Shown here one piece after another: positions 25,776 through 34,645 of a stretch of 64,000 bases of DNA (the first letter of the stretch is position 1; every line of letters starts with the position of its first letter). The notes beneath the pieces are model-generated. The model was given only the letters and a program-made list of their open reading frames with translations, was not told the DNA's origin and searched no databases. A program made the position numbers and the translations under genes. Location: the NCBI RefSeq assembly GCF_900113935.1, contig NZ_FORF01000009.1:1-64000 (forward strand), given 5' to 3'. The stretch is from Aquamicrobium aerolatum DSM 21857 (GTDB taxonomy: Bacteria; Pseudomonadota; Alphaproteobacteria; Rhizobiales; Rhizobiaceae).

Positions 25776-27245
25776 ATGGGCGTTCGATCCGAAATCCGTT
25801 TCCTGCTCAACGATGAGGCGGTCGCGATCAGCGACGTCAAGCCGGACGAGATGCTGCTCGATTATCTGCGCGTGCGCCGCTCGCTGCGCGGCACCAAGGA
25901 AGGTTGCGCCGAAGGCGATTGCGGCGCGTGCACCGTGCTGGTCGGGCGGCAGGGGCGCGACGGGCTGGTCTATGAAGGCGTCAATGCCTGTATCCGCTTT
26001 CTCGGTTCGCTCGATGGCTGCCATGTCGTGACCGTCGAGCATCTGGCGGCGCGCGACGGCAAGCTGCATCCGGTGCAGCAGGCGATGGTCGATTATCACG
26101 GCTCGCAATGCGGTTTCTGCACGCCGGGTTTCGTGATGTCGCTCTACGGAATGTGGATGCGCAACCCGAACCCGACCGACCCGGAAATCGAGCGGGCGCT
26201 GCAGGGCAATCTGTGCCGCTGCACCGGCTATGAGCCGATCATCAAGGCGGCGCGCGCGATCTCGTCTTATGGCGATGCGGGGCGTGATCCGCTGGCGCTG
26301 GAACGCGCGCAGGTGCTGGAGCGGCTCAAGGCGCTGAAGGACGGCGCACGGGTCGAGATCGGGCAGGGCAGCGAGCGGCTGATCGTGCCGGCATCGGTTG
26401 ACGATCTGGCGGCCGTGCTGGAAGCGGAGCCGAACGCAACTATCGTTGCAGGGTCGACCGATGTCGGCCTGTGGGTGACCAAGCAGATGCGCGCGATTGC
26501 GCCGGTGGTGTTCATCGGCGGCCTGACGGAGTTGCAGGAGATTTCCGAAAGCGGGGGCGTGATCTCGATTGGCGCGGGCGTCAATTACAGCACGGCGCGC
26601 CGTGAACTGGCGGCACGCATTCCGCAACTGGCGACGTTGATTGCGCGGATCGGTGGCGATCAGGTGCGTAATATGGGCACGGTCGGCGGTAATGTCGCCA
26701 ATGGTTCGCCGATTGGCGATACGCCGCCGCCACTGATCGCGCTGGGCGCGACGATGACCTTGCGCAAGGGTGATGTGCGCCGGTCGATCCCGGTCGAGGA
26801 TTTCTTCATCGACTATGGCAAACAGGATCGCGCCAAGGGTGAATTCGTCGAGGCGCTGCATGTGCCTTTGCCAAAGCCTGATGCGATGTTTGCCGTGCAC
26901 AAGATTTCCAAGCGGCAGGACGAGGACATCACGGCGGCGCTGGGCGCGTTTCATGTCGTGGTCAAGGGTGGCGTCGTGGCGTCGGCCTGCATCGCCTATG
27001 GCGGCATGGCGGCGACGCCCAAGCGCGCAAGGACTGTCGAGGCGGCGCTGATCGGCAAGCCCTGGACGCAGGCGACAATCGAAGCGGCGATGCTGGCTTA
27101 TGAGGCCGATTACACGCCGCTCAGCGATATGCGCGCGTCGGCGGACTATCGCATGCTGGTGGCGAAGAACCTGCTGATGCGGTTCTATCTGGAAAATAGC
27201 GGCACGACGGCACCGATCCGCGTGTCGCGATATGAGGTGGCGTGA
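25776..27245 (+). CDS. xdhA: Xanthine dehydrogenase small subunit (2Fe-2S, FAD)
   Basis: XdhA carries the electron-transfer centres of xanthine dehydrogenase, which oxidises hypoxanthine and xanthine to urate. The 489 residues comprise a plant-ferredoxin-type domain (cysteines at 44, 49 and 52 in GCAEGDCGAC), a second 2Fe-2S domain (CGFCTPGF and LCRCTGYEPI), an FAD-binding domain from about residue 190 with NMGTVGGNVANGSPIGDTPP, and a C-terminal flavoprotein domain. It starts two bases after uraH. Its stop lies inside the coupling region of xdhB. Confidence 0.97.
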   Translation: MGVRSEIRFLLNDEAVAISDVKPDEMLLDYLRVRRSLRGTKEGCAEGDCGACTVLVGRQGRDGLVYEGVNACIRFLGSLDGCHVVTVEHLAARDGKLHPVQQAMVDYHGSQCGFCTPGFVMSLYGMWMRNPNPTDPEIERALQGNLCRCTGYEPIIKAARAISSYGDAGRDPLALERAQVLERLKALKDGARVEIGQGSERLIVPASVDDLAAVLEAEPNATIVAGSTDVGLWVTKQMRAIAPVVFIGGLTELQEISESGGVISIGAGVNYSTARRELAARIPQLATLIARIGGDQVRNMGTVGGNVANGSPIGDTPPPLIALGATMTLRKGDVRRSIPVEDFFIDYGKQDRAKGEFVEALHVPLPKPDAMFAVHKISKRQDEDITAALGAFHVVVKGGVVASACIAYGGMAATPKRARTVEAALIGKPWTQATIEAAMLAYEADYTPLSDMRASADYRMLVAKNLLMRFYLENSGTTAPIRVSRYEVA

Positions 27246-27247
27246 CC

Positions 27248-29608
27248 ATGACCAAGCACACCCCGAACCTCAAGGCCGAGAAAATCTCCGGTGGCGTCCA
27301 CACTGATGTGCGCCATGATTCCGCGCATAAGCATGTCGCGGGAACGGCGATCTATATTGACGACATGCCCGAACCTGCCGGCACGCTGCATGCGGGGCTG
27401 GGCTTTTCCAGCGTCGCCAAGGCGACGATCACGGCGATGGACCTCGACGCGGTACGCGCGGCGCCGGGCGTCGTTTGCGTGCTGACGGCAGCGGATGTGC
27501 CGGGCGTCAACGATATTTCGCCTTCAGGCATGCAGGACGATCCGGTTCTGGCCGATGGCGTCGTTTCGTTTCACGGCCAGCCGATTTTCTGTGTCATCGC
27601 GCAGACGCGCGATCAGGCGCGCCGCGCCGCACGGCTGGCGAAGGTCAGCTATGACGAGCAGGCGCCCGTGGTCGATATCTGGCCGCTGGACATTGCGACC
27701 GACAAGCAGGTGGCAACGCCGCTGACGCTGAAGCGCGGCGATGTCGCCACCGCCCTTGCCACCGCGCCACGGCGCGTGAAGGGCCGGATGCGGCTTGGCG
27801 GACAGGACCATTTCTACCTCGAAGGCCAGGTCGCGCTGGCGGTGCCGGGTGAGGACGACGACATCATCGTCTATAGCTCGACGCAGGGGCCGACCGAAAC
27901 GCAGCATCTGGTCGCTCACGCGCTCGGCGTTGCCTCCAACGCGGTGACGATCGAAATTCGCCGCATGGGCGGCGGCTTCGGCGGCAAGGAAACGCAGGCC
28001 AATCAGGTGGCGGCGCTGGCAGCAATCGCGGCCAAGAAGCTGCATCGCGCCGTCAAGCTGCGGCTCGACCGCGATGAGGACATGGTCGCGACCGGCAAGC
28101 GGCACGATTTCGCTATCGACTACGATGTCGGCTTCGATGCGGAGGGCCGCATTCTCGGCGTCGATTACACCTTTGCGCTGCGGGCGGGTTTTTCCGCTGA
28201 TTTGTCCGGGCCGGTAGGCGATCGGGCGCTGTTTCACTGCGACAACGCCTATTTCCTGCCGCATGTCGAAGCGCGCACGGCGCTGTTTCACACCAACACC
28301 GTGTCGAACACTGCGTTTCGCGGCTTTGGCGGGCCGCAGGGCATGGTCGGTGCCGAGCGCATCATCGACGAGGTGGCGTTTGCGGTGGGCAAGGACCCGC
28401 TCGAAATCCGCAAGCTGAATTTCTACGACCCGATGGGCGAAGCTGGCGAACGCAACCTCACGCCCTATCACCAGAAGGTCGAGGATTGCATCATTCAGCG
28501 CATCGTTGCCGAACTGGAGACGAGTGCGGATTATGCCGGACGGCGGCGCGAAATCGCGGCGTTTAACGCCAACAGCAAATATGTCAAACGCGGCATCGCG
28601 CTGACGCCGGTGAAGTTCGGCATCTCGTTCACCAAGACCGAATCGAACCAGGCCGGTGCGCTGGTGCATATCTATGCCGATGGCTCGGTGCACATGAACC
28701 ATGGCGGCACCGAGATGGGGCAGGGGCTGCACCTGAAGGTGGCGCAGGTGGTGGCGGAAGAGTTCCAGATCGATCTCGACCGGGTGAAGATCACCGCGAC
28801 GACCACGGCCAAGGTGCCCAACACCGCCCCGACGGCGGCGTCGTCGGGGGCGGACCTCAACGGCATGGCGGCGCAGAATGCGGCGCATCAGATCAAGGTG
28901 CGGCTGATCGATTTTGCGGCCGAACGCTATGGCGTGCCGCATGACCAGATCGAGTTTCTGCCCAACCGGGTGCGGGTCGGGAATCAGGAAATTCCGTTCA
29001 ACGAACTGGTGCGGCAGGCCTTTGTCGGACGAGTGCAATTGTCGGCGGCGGGGTTCTACAAGACGCCGAAAATTCACTGGGACCGCTCCAAGGGACGCGG
29101 CCATGCGTTCTATTATTTCGCCTATGGTGCGGCCTGTTCGGAGGTGTCGGTCGACACGCTGACCGGCGAATATGTCATTGAGCGCACTGATATTCTTCAC
29201 GATGTCGGCCGTTCGCTGAACCCGGTGATCGATATCGGCCAGATCGAAGGCGGTTTCGTGCAAGGGACGGGCTGGCTGACGACCGAAGAGCTGGTCTTTG
29301 ACGACAAGGGCCGGCTGCGCACCCATGCGCCGTCGACCTACAAGATCCCGCTGGCGTCGGACCGGCCGAAAATCTTCAATGTCGCCCTGACCGACTGGTC
29401 GCAGGCTTATGAGCCGACGATCCATCGCTCCAAGGCGGTGGGCGAACCGCCGCTGCCGCTGGGCCTGTCGGTGCTGCATGCGCTGTCGGACGCGATTGCC
29501 AGCGTCGCTGACCACAAGATCTGCCCGCAACTCGACGCGCCGGCGACGCCGGAGCGGGTGCTGATGACGCTGGAGCGGCTGAAAGGGCAGGCTGCCGCCA
29601 CGCCATGA
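27248..29608 (+). CDS. xdhB: Xanthine dehydrogenase large subunit (molybdopterin)
   Basis: XdhB binds the molybdenum cofactor and the purine substrate. It has 786 residues. The cofactor loops are RRMGGGFGGKETQANQ and FRGFGGPQGM, the glutamine loop is MGQGLHLKVAQV, and the catalytic glutamate sits in the C-terminal AVGEPPLPLGLSVLHAL. The ATG at 27248 has GAGGTGG at good spacing; a GTG at 27242 overlapping the xdhA stop is too close to that site. The stop overlaps xdhC (ATGA). It is the longest gene of the purine block. Confidence 0.96.
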   Translation: MTKHTPNLKAEKISGGVHTDVRHDSAHKHVAGTAIYIDDMPEPAGTLHAGLGFSSVAKATITAMDLDAVRAAPGVVCVLTAADVPGVNDISPSGMQDDPVLADGVVSFHGQPIFCVIAQTRDQARRAARLAKVSYDEQAPVVDIWPLDIATDKQVATPLTLKRGDVATALATAPRRVKGRMRLGGQDHFYLEGQVALAVPGEDDDIIVYSSTQGPTETQHLVAHALGVASNAVTIEIRRMGGGFGGKETQANQVAALAAIAAKKLHRAVKLRLDRDEDMVATGKRHDFAIDYDVGFDAEGRILGVDYTFALRAGFSADLSGPVGDRALFHCDNAYFLPHVEARTALFHTNTVSNTAFRGFGGPQGMVGAERIIDEVAFAVGKDPLEIRKLNFYDPMGEAGERNLTPYHQKVEDCIIQRIVAELETSADYAGRRREIAAFNANSKYVKRGIALTPVKFGISFTKTESNQAGALVHIYADGSVHMNHGGTEMGQGLHLKVAQVVAEEFQIDLDRVKITATTTAKVPNTAPTAASSGADLNGMAAQNAAHQIKVRLIDFAAERYGVPHDQIEFLPNRVRVGNQEIPFNELVRQAFVGRVQLSAAGFYKTPKIHWDRSKGRGHAFYYFAYGAACSEVSVDTLTGEYVIERTDILHDVGRSLNPVIDIGQIEGGFVQGTGWLTTEELVFDDKGRLRTHAPSTYKIPLASDRPKIFNVALTDWSQAYEPTIHRSKAVGEPPLPLGLSVLHALSDAIASVADHKICPQLDAPATPERVLMTLERLKGQAAATP

Positions 29609-30423
29609 GCAGGATGCAGACACGGCTGCGCCAGTTTCTGGCGGCCTGGCCACAAGTGGCGCTGGTGAAGATCACGCAAGCGCGCGGCTCGACGCCGCGC
29701 GCGGTGGACACCTGGATGCTAGTGTCTGCCGGCGCGATTTTCGGCACCATCGGCGGTGGCCGGCTGGAATTCATGGCCATCGACCGCGCCCGCGAAATGA
29801 TCGCGCAAAGCGTCGTGCAGGACCGGCTCGACGTGCCGCTGGGGCCGGAGATCGGCCAGTGCTGCGGCGGGCGGGTGGTTGTGGAGATCGCGCTGGTCGA
29901 TGACGACTTGCGCGCCGCACTGCCACAACGCATCGCCAAAATGGAAGCGGATTATCCCAGCGTCTATGTGTTTGGCGGGGGGCATGTCGGCCATGCGCTT
30001 GCGGCGGTGCTGGCGTTGTTGCCGGTTCACGCGACCGTGGTGGAGACCCGCCCCGAGGCGCTGGAGGGGATGCCGGAGGGCATCGCCACCGTGGCAAGCG
30101 CAATGCCGGAAACGGTCGTGCGCGACGCGGAGAAGGGCGCGGCGTTTCTGGTGCTGACCCACGACCACGCGCTTGATTTCCTGATCGTTGCCGAAGCGCT
30201 GAAGCGCGGCGACGCCGCCTATGTCGGCATGATCGGCTCCAAGACCAAGAAGGCGACTTTCAGTAGCTGGTTCCGGCGCGAGGCGGATGGCAGCGCCGAA
30301 GCCCTGGCGCAGCTCGTCTGCCCGATCGGCGGGGCAGACGTGAAGGACAAGCGCCCCGAAGTGATCGCGGCGCTGGCTGCTGCGGAACTCATTCGTGGCT
30401 TCGCCGTCGCCGATCCGGCCTGA
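29605..30423 (+). CDS. xdhC: Xanthine dehydrogenase accessory protein XdhC
   Basis: XdhC binds molybdenum cofactor, helps its sulfuration and inserts it into XdhB. The 272 residues show the N-terminal XdhC/CoxI domain with TQARGSTPRAVDTWMLV, the conserved GQCCGGRVVV cysteine motif, and a C-terminal Rossmann domain beginning YVFGGGHVGHALAAVLALLP, ending with VGMIGSKTKKATF. It is coupled to xdhB by a four-base overlap. Its stop is 3 bases from the convergent dps stop. Confidence 0.95.
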   Translation: MSRMQTRLRQFLAAWPQVALVKITQARGSTPRAVDTWMLVSAGAIFGTIGGGRLEFMAIDRAREMIAQSVVQDRLDVPLGPEIGQCCGGRVVVEIALVDDDLRAALPQRIAKMEADYPSVYVFGGGHVGHALAAVLALLPVHATVVETRPEALEGMPEGIATVASAMPETVVRDAEKGAAFLVLTHDHALDFLIVAEALKRGDAAYVGMIGSKTKKATFSSWFRREADGSAEALAQLVCPIGGADVKDKRPEVIAALAAAELIRGFAVADPA

Positions 30424-30426
30424 TTT

Positions 30427-30915
30427 TTAGTCTTTTTCCTGAACGTGCGCTTCGAGGAACCACAGGTTCTTGTCGAGGTCGCGGGAGAAGGCGGTGAAGA
30501 TGTCGGCGGCATCGGCGTCACCGGCTTCGTCGCTTTCATCAATCGCGGCACGGACCAGATTGGCGACCGCGCCATAGCGTTCGATCAGCTCGGCGAGATG
30601 GTCCTTGGTCTTGGAAATGTCGGTCGGATAGGGCTTGAGTTTCGTCGTCTCGGCGATGGTCTGGCTGGTGCCTTGCGCCATGCCGCCCAGCTGCACCGCA
30701 CGTTCGGCGATAGTGTCGGTGTGAATGTCGAGCGTCGCGCGGAAGCCATCGAGCATTTCATGGATGGCGATGAATTGCGGACCCTTGAGGTTCCAATGTG
30801 CCTGCTTGGTGATGAGCGCGAGGTCGAGCGCATCGGCAAGCCGGGCATTCAAGAGGTCGATCATCGTCTTCTTGGTGTTCGACTTGAGGTCGATCCGCGT
30901 CGTGTGATTGGCCAT
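30427..30915 (-). CDS. dps: DNA starvation/stationary-phase protection protein Dps
   Basis: Dps forms a 12-mer ferritin-like shell that oxidises iron with hydrogen peroxide and shields DNA. The 162 residues match the family. The ferroxidase-site residues are visible in KQAHWNLKGPQFIAIHEMLDGF (H and D/E ligands) and in AERAVQLGG. The N-terminus is short with few lysines, so DNA binding cannot be assumed. AGGAG lies before the ATG. Its place between xdhC and a LysR gene is unusual; it may counter peroxide produced in purine oxidation, which is speculation. Confidence 0.95.
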   Translation of the reverse strand: MANHTTRIDLKSNTKKTMIDLLNARLADALDLALITKQAHWNLKGPQFIAIHEMLDGFRATLDIHTDTIAERAVQLGGMAQGTSQTIAETTKLKPYPTDISKTKDHLAELIERYGAVANLVRAAIDESDEAGDADAADIFTAFSRDLDKNLWFLEAHVQEKD

Positions 30916-30951
30916 GAGATACTCCTTTGTGGCGACAGGTTGCTAGGGGCA

Positions 30952-30996
30952 CCAACGCTGCAGAACGGTGGAAGTTGCACGGCAGGTCAGCGTTGG
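30952..30996. repeat. Long-loop inverted repeat between dps and the LysR gene
   Basis: CCAACGCTG (30952-30960) and CAGCGTTGG (30988-30996) are perfect 9-bp inverted arms 27 bases apart, the second spanning the LysR stop codon. There is no T run on either side, so it is not a typical terminator. It lies just upstream of dps and could be an operator pair or an mRNA structure. Confidence 0.5.
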
Positions 30997-31946
30997 ACGA
31001 CCTCACGGGAAAGGGTTTCATCGGCAGACTTGCCGGCAAGAATGTCGCGGATCATGTGCTGGCAGCGGTCGGCCATGAAATCCAGCAACAGCCGGACCTT
31101 GGGATCCTGAAACTTCTTGTGCGGATAGACGGCGGCGAACTGGACCGGGGCGGGCGGGCTTTGCGGCAGGATGATTTTCAGCCGTCCATCGCGCAGGTAA
31201 GGCTCGATCTCGAAACGCGGCTTGTTGATGATGCCACGCCCGGCCAGCGCCCAGCCGGTGATGACGTCGCCATCGTCGGAATCGTAAGGGCCGAACACGT
31301 CGAGCTTTTGCGGGCCATCGGGGGTGCGCAGCGTCCAGCTATGCTCTTTCGCGCCGGGAAAGCGCAGCATCAGGCAATCATGCTTCTGGCTGACGAGATC
31401 CTGTGCGGTCTGCGGCTCGCCGCGCCGCGCCAGATAGGAAGGGGCAGCGGCCAGCACGCGCTCGCAATCCATGATGCCGCGCATGCGCAGGCTGGAATCT
31501 TCGAGCAGGCCGAGGCGAAACGCGACGTCGATGCCTTCCTTCATGATGTCGACATTGTGGTCGGACAGGCGCAGCCGCACTTCGATGTCGGGATAGCGGT
31601 CGCGAAATTCGGGGATGCCGGAGGCGATCAGGCGGCGGCCAAGGCCGAGCGGCGCGGTGACGCGGATCGATCCGCGCGGCTGGCCCGACAGGGCGCTGAC
31701 GGCGGATTCAGCTTCGAGGATCGTTTCCAGAACCTTGCACGCCCCGTCATAGAAGACGCGGCCATGCTCGGTCGGCATCAGCTGGCGCGTGGTGCGGTTG
31801 AACAGGCGCACGCCGAGATGCTTCTCCAGCTCCTTGATGCGATTGGAGGCGACGGCGGGCGAGATACGCATGTCGCGTCCGGCGGCGGAGAGGTTTCCCA
31901 ACTCCACGACGCGGACGAAGACGGCGAGATTATCGAGATAGGCCAA
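30987..31946 (-). CDS. LysR-family transcriptional regulator
   Basis: A 319-residue LysR-type regulator. The N-terminal helix-turn-helix reads LAVFVRVVELGNLSAAGRDMRISPAVASNRIKELEKHLGVRLFNRTTR. The substrate-binding domain starts near residue 90 with GSIRVTAPLGLGRRLI. It diverges from puuD-guaD, so it probably controls urate/guanine use. The only start consistent with the conserved N-terminus is TTG at 31946, with AAGGA about 8 bases upstream; a rare start codon fits a low-level regulator. Confidence 0.9.
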   Translation of the reverse strand: MAYLDNLAVFVRVVELGNLSAAGRDMRISPAVASNRIKELEKHLGVRLFNRTTRQLMPTEHGRVFYDGACKVLETILEAESAVSALSGQPRGSIRVTAPLGLGRRLIASGIPEFRDRYPDIEVRLRLSDHNVDIMKEGIDVAFRLGLLEDSSLRMRGIMDCERVLAAAPSYLARRGEPQTAQDLVSQKHDCLMLRFPGAKEHSWTLRTPDGPQKLDVFGPYDSDDGDVITGWALAGRGIINKPRFEIEPYLRDGRLKIILPQSPPAPVQFAAVYPHKKFQDPKVRLLLDFMADRCQHMIRDILAGKSADETLSREVVQR

Positions 31947-31974
31947 TGACAGTTCCTTTATGCTGGCCTATTAT

Positions 31975-31993
31975 TTTCCAGATTTTTTTGAAA
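31975..31993. promoter_or_regulatory. Candidate LysR-type binding site
   Basis: TTTC and GAAA are separated by exactly 11 bases, matching the T-N11-A rule of LysR sites, in the 177-bp gap between the LysR gene and puuD. It lies in an AT-rich patch close to the regulator gene's own start. Confidence 0.35.
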
Positions 31994-32123
31994 GTCATCG
32001 TGCATCTGTCGTCTTTTCGTTTGAAGCGGAACGCATAGAGTCGGTTTGAGCTGTGCAATGACCTTGCCGTCTGGTGAGGACAGGTCAGACTATCGGACGG
32101 CACAGGATGTTGAGGGGACGGCA

Positions 32124-33341
32124 ATGTACGATTTTGCGATATTCTGGGACTGGCTCGCCTTTGCCGCCCGCTGGCTGCATGTGATCACGGCGATCTCCTG
32201 GATCGGCTCATCCTTCTATTTCATCGCACTCGATCTCGGTCTGGTGCAGCGGGAAGGAATGCCGGTTGGCGCGCATGGCGAGGAATGGCAGGTCCATGGC
32301 GGCGGGTTCTACCATATCCAGAAATATCTGGTCGCGCCTGAGCGGCTGCCGGAGCATCTGACCTGGTTCAAGTGGGAATCCTATGCCACCTGGATGTCGG
32401 GCTTCGCGCTTCTGGCGATTGTCTATTATGCCGGAGCCGACCTGTTCCTGATCGACCGCAATGTGCTGGACGTGTCGGCGCCGGTCGCCATCGCGCTGTC
32501 GTTCGGCTCGCTGGTGCTGGGCTGGCTGATGTATGACCAGCTGTGCAAGACGCGGCTGGGCGAGAACGACACGCTGCTGATGCTGGTGCTGTTTCCGATC
32601 CTGGTGGTGGTGGCGTGGGGCTACACGCAGATTTTCAGCGGACGCGCGGCCTTCCTGCATATCGGCGCATTCACCGCGACGATCATGTCGGCCAACGTGT
32701 TCCTGGTCATCATCCCCAACCAGAAAGTCGTGGTCGCCGACCTGATTGCAGGACGCAAGCCGGACGCCAAATATGGCCGCATCGCCAAGACGCGCTCGCT
32801 GCACAACAACTACCTGACGCTGCCGGTCGTGTTCCTGATGCTCTCGAACCACTACCCGCTGGCGTTCGGCACGCAGTTCAACTGGGTGATCGCGGCGCTG
32901 ATCTTCCTGATCGGCGTTCTGATCCGGCACTATTTCAACTCGATGCATGCGCGTAAGGGCAAGCCGCACTGGACGTGGGGGCTGGCGACGGTGCTGTTCC
33001 TTGTCATCATGTGGCTGTCGACCGTGCCGCAGGTGCTGACCGGCGAACAGCGCGTATCTGCAACCGGCGAGGCCTATATGGCCTCGCAGCATTTTCCGGC
33101 CGTGCGCGACACGGTGATGGGGCGCTGCGCGATGTGCCACTCGGCAGAGCCGAGCTGGGACGGCATCGCTTTTACGCCCAAGGGCGTGGCGCTGGAAACC
33201 GACGTTCAGATCGCCGAGCACGCACGTGAAATCTATCTGCAGGCCGGGCGCAGCCACGCGATGCCACCCGGCAACGTCTCACACATCACGCCGCAGGAGC
33301 GCGCGCTTCTGGTGGCGTGGTTCGAAGGGAGAGGCAAGTGA
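32124..33341 (+). CDS. puuD: Membrane urate oxidase (urate hydroxylase) PuuD with cytochrome c domain
   Basis: PuuD oxidises urate to 5-hydroxyisourate and passes electrons to the respiratory chain, replacing cofactorless uricase. The 405 residues hold about eight transmembrane segments (from WLAFAARWLHVITAISWIGSSFYF on) and, after about residue 310, a soluble cytochrome c domain. Heme motif CAMCH is at residues 335-339 and the axial methionine is expected in SHAMPPGN. GAGGGGAC lies before the ATG. It overlaps guaD by GTGA. It explains why no soluble uricase is present in the cluster. Confidence 0.94.
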   Translation: MYDFAIFWDWLAFAARWLHVITAISWIGSSFYFIALDLGLVQREGMPVGAHGEEWQVHGGGFYHIQKYLVAPERLPEHLTWFKWESYATWMSGFALLAIVYYAGADLFLIDRNVLDVSAPVAIALSFGSLVLGWLMYDQLCKTRLGENDTLLMLVLFPILVVVAWGYTQIFSGRAAFLHIGAFTATIMSANVFLVIIPNQKVVVADLIAGRKPDAKYGRIAKTRSLHNNYLTLPVVFLMLSNHYPLAFGTQFNWVIAALIFLIGVLIRHYFNSMHARKGKPHWTWGLATVLFLVIMWLSTVPQVLTGEQRVSATGEAYMASQHFPAVRDTVMGRCAMCHSAEPSWDGIAFTPKGVALETDVQIAEHAREIYLQAGRSHAMPPGNVSHITPQERALLVAWFEGRGK

Positions 33342-34645
33342 CCAAACTGCTCCTGCGCGGACGCATCCTGTCGTTTCGCACCCGGCCCGAGAGCCTCGAT
33401 GACCGCGCTTCGTATGTTTATGAAGAAGATGGCGGGGTTCTGATCGAGGATGGCAAGGTTGCGGCGCTGGGGGATTTCACCGCGCTGGCACGCGATGCCG
33501 GGGACGCCAAGGTCATCGACCACCGTCCGAACCTGATCCTGCCCGGTTTCATCGATGCGCATGTGCATGTGCCGCAGATGCAGGTGATTGCCAGCTATGG
33601 CGCGGAGCTGCTCGACTGGCTCAACACCTATACTTTCCCTGAAGAGACCAAATTTTCCGACGCGCAGCATGCTCGGCGCATCGCGCGCATGTTCTGCGAC
33701 GACATGGTGCGCCATGGCACCACCACGGTTGCCGCCTATTGCTCGGTGCATCGCCAAAGCGCTGACGCCTTCTTCGAAGAAGCGCTGTCGCGCGACATGC
33801 TGGTGATCGCCGGCAAGGTGATGATGGATCGCAACGCCCCGGACGGGCTGCGCGACTCGCCGCAATCTGGCTATGACGACACCAAGGCGCTGATCGCCGA
33901 CTGGCATGGCAAGGGGCGGTTGCATTATGCGATCACGCCGCGCTTTGCCATCACCTCGACGCCGGAACAGATGGAGATGGCGGGCGCGCTGATGCGTGAA
34001 CACCCGGACCTCCACATGCAGACGCATCTGTCGGAAAACCACGCCGAAATCGCCTTCACCCAGGAGCTTTATCCGTGGTCGAAGGACTATACCGACATTT
34101 ACGACCATTACGGTCTGCTCGGCCCCAAGGCTTTGTTCGGCCATTCGATCCATCTGTCGGAGCGCGAGGCCGATGTGCTGTCGGATAGCGGGTCGGTCGT
34201 CGTGTTCTGCCCGACCTCGAACCTGTTCCTTGGCTCCGGCCTGTTCGACTGGCAGCGCTATTCGAAGCGCGCCAAGCCGTTGCGGATTGCGGCGGCGAGC
34301 GATGTCGGCGGCGGGACCAACTACTCCATGCTGCGCACGATGGACGAAGGCTACAAGGTGATCGCGTTGCAGGGCGAGAAGATCAACCCATTTGCCTCGT
34401 TCTGGCAGATCACGCTTGGCAACGCCAAGGCGCTGTCGGTGGATGATCGGATCGGCACGCTTGATGTCGGTACGGATGCGGATATCACGGTGCTGGATGC
34501 GCGGGCGACGCCGACAATGGCGCTGCGCATGGAGACGGTAACGACGCTGGCGGAAGAACTGTTCCTGCTGCAGACGCTGGGCGATGATCGCGCCATTCGT
34601 GAGGTCTATGTGGCTGGCAAGCCAGCCAAGACTACCCTCAACTGA
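33338..34645 (+). CDS. guaD: Guanine deaminase (amidohydrolase type)
   Basis: GuaD converts guanine to xanthine, the substrate of XdhABC. The 435 residues show amidohydrolase metal sites: FIDAHVHVPQMQVIASYG (HxH), the histidine in QTHLSEN with catalytic glutamate, the histidine of FGHSIHLSE and the aspartate of AASDVGGGTNYSM. SYGAELLDWLNTYTFPEE is typical of GuaD. The GTG at 33338 overlaps the puuD stop, with GGGAGAGG upstream. It overlaps the convergent UdgX gene by 8 bases at the 3' end. Confidence 0.94.
   Translation: MTKLLLRGRILSFRTRPESLDDRASYVYEEDGGVLIEDGKVAALGDFTALARDAGDAKVIDHRPNLILPGFIDAHVHVPQMQVIASYGAELLDWLNTYTFPEETKFSDAQHARRIARMFCDDMVRHGTTTVAAYCSVHRQSADAFFEEALSRDMLVIAGKVMMDRNAPDGLRDSPQSGYDDTKALIADWHGKGRLHYAITPRFAITSTPEQMEMAGALMREHPDLHMQTHLSENHAEIAFTQELYPWSKDYTDIYDHYGLLGPKALFGHSIHLSEREADVLSDSGSVVVFCPTSNLFLGSGLFDWQRYSKRAKPLRIAAASDVGGGTNYSMLRTMDEGYKVIALQGEKINPFASFWQITLGNAKALSVDDRIGTLDVGTDADITVLDARATPTMALRMETVTTLAEELFLLQTLGDDRAIREVYVAGKPAKTTLN

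Noticed and set aside
27524-29653. 709-codon minus-strand frame opposite xdhB
   Set aside because: xdhB on the plus strand has all molybdenum-cofactor motifs; the antisense frame has no recognisable domain.
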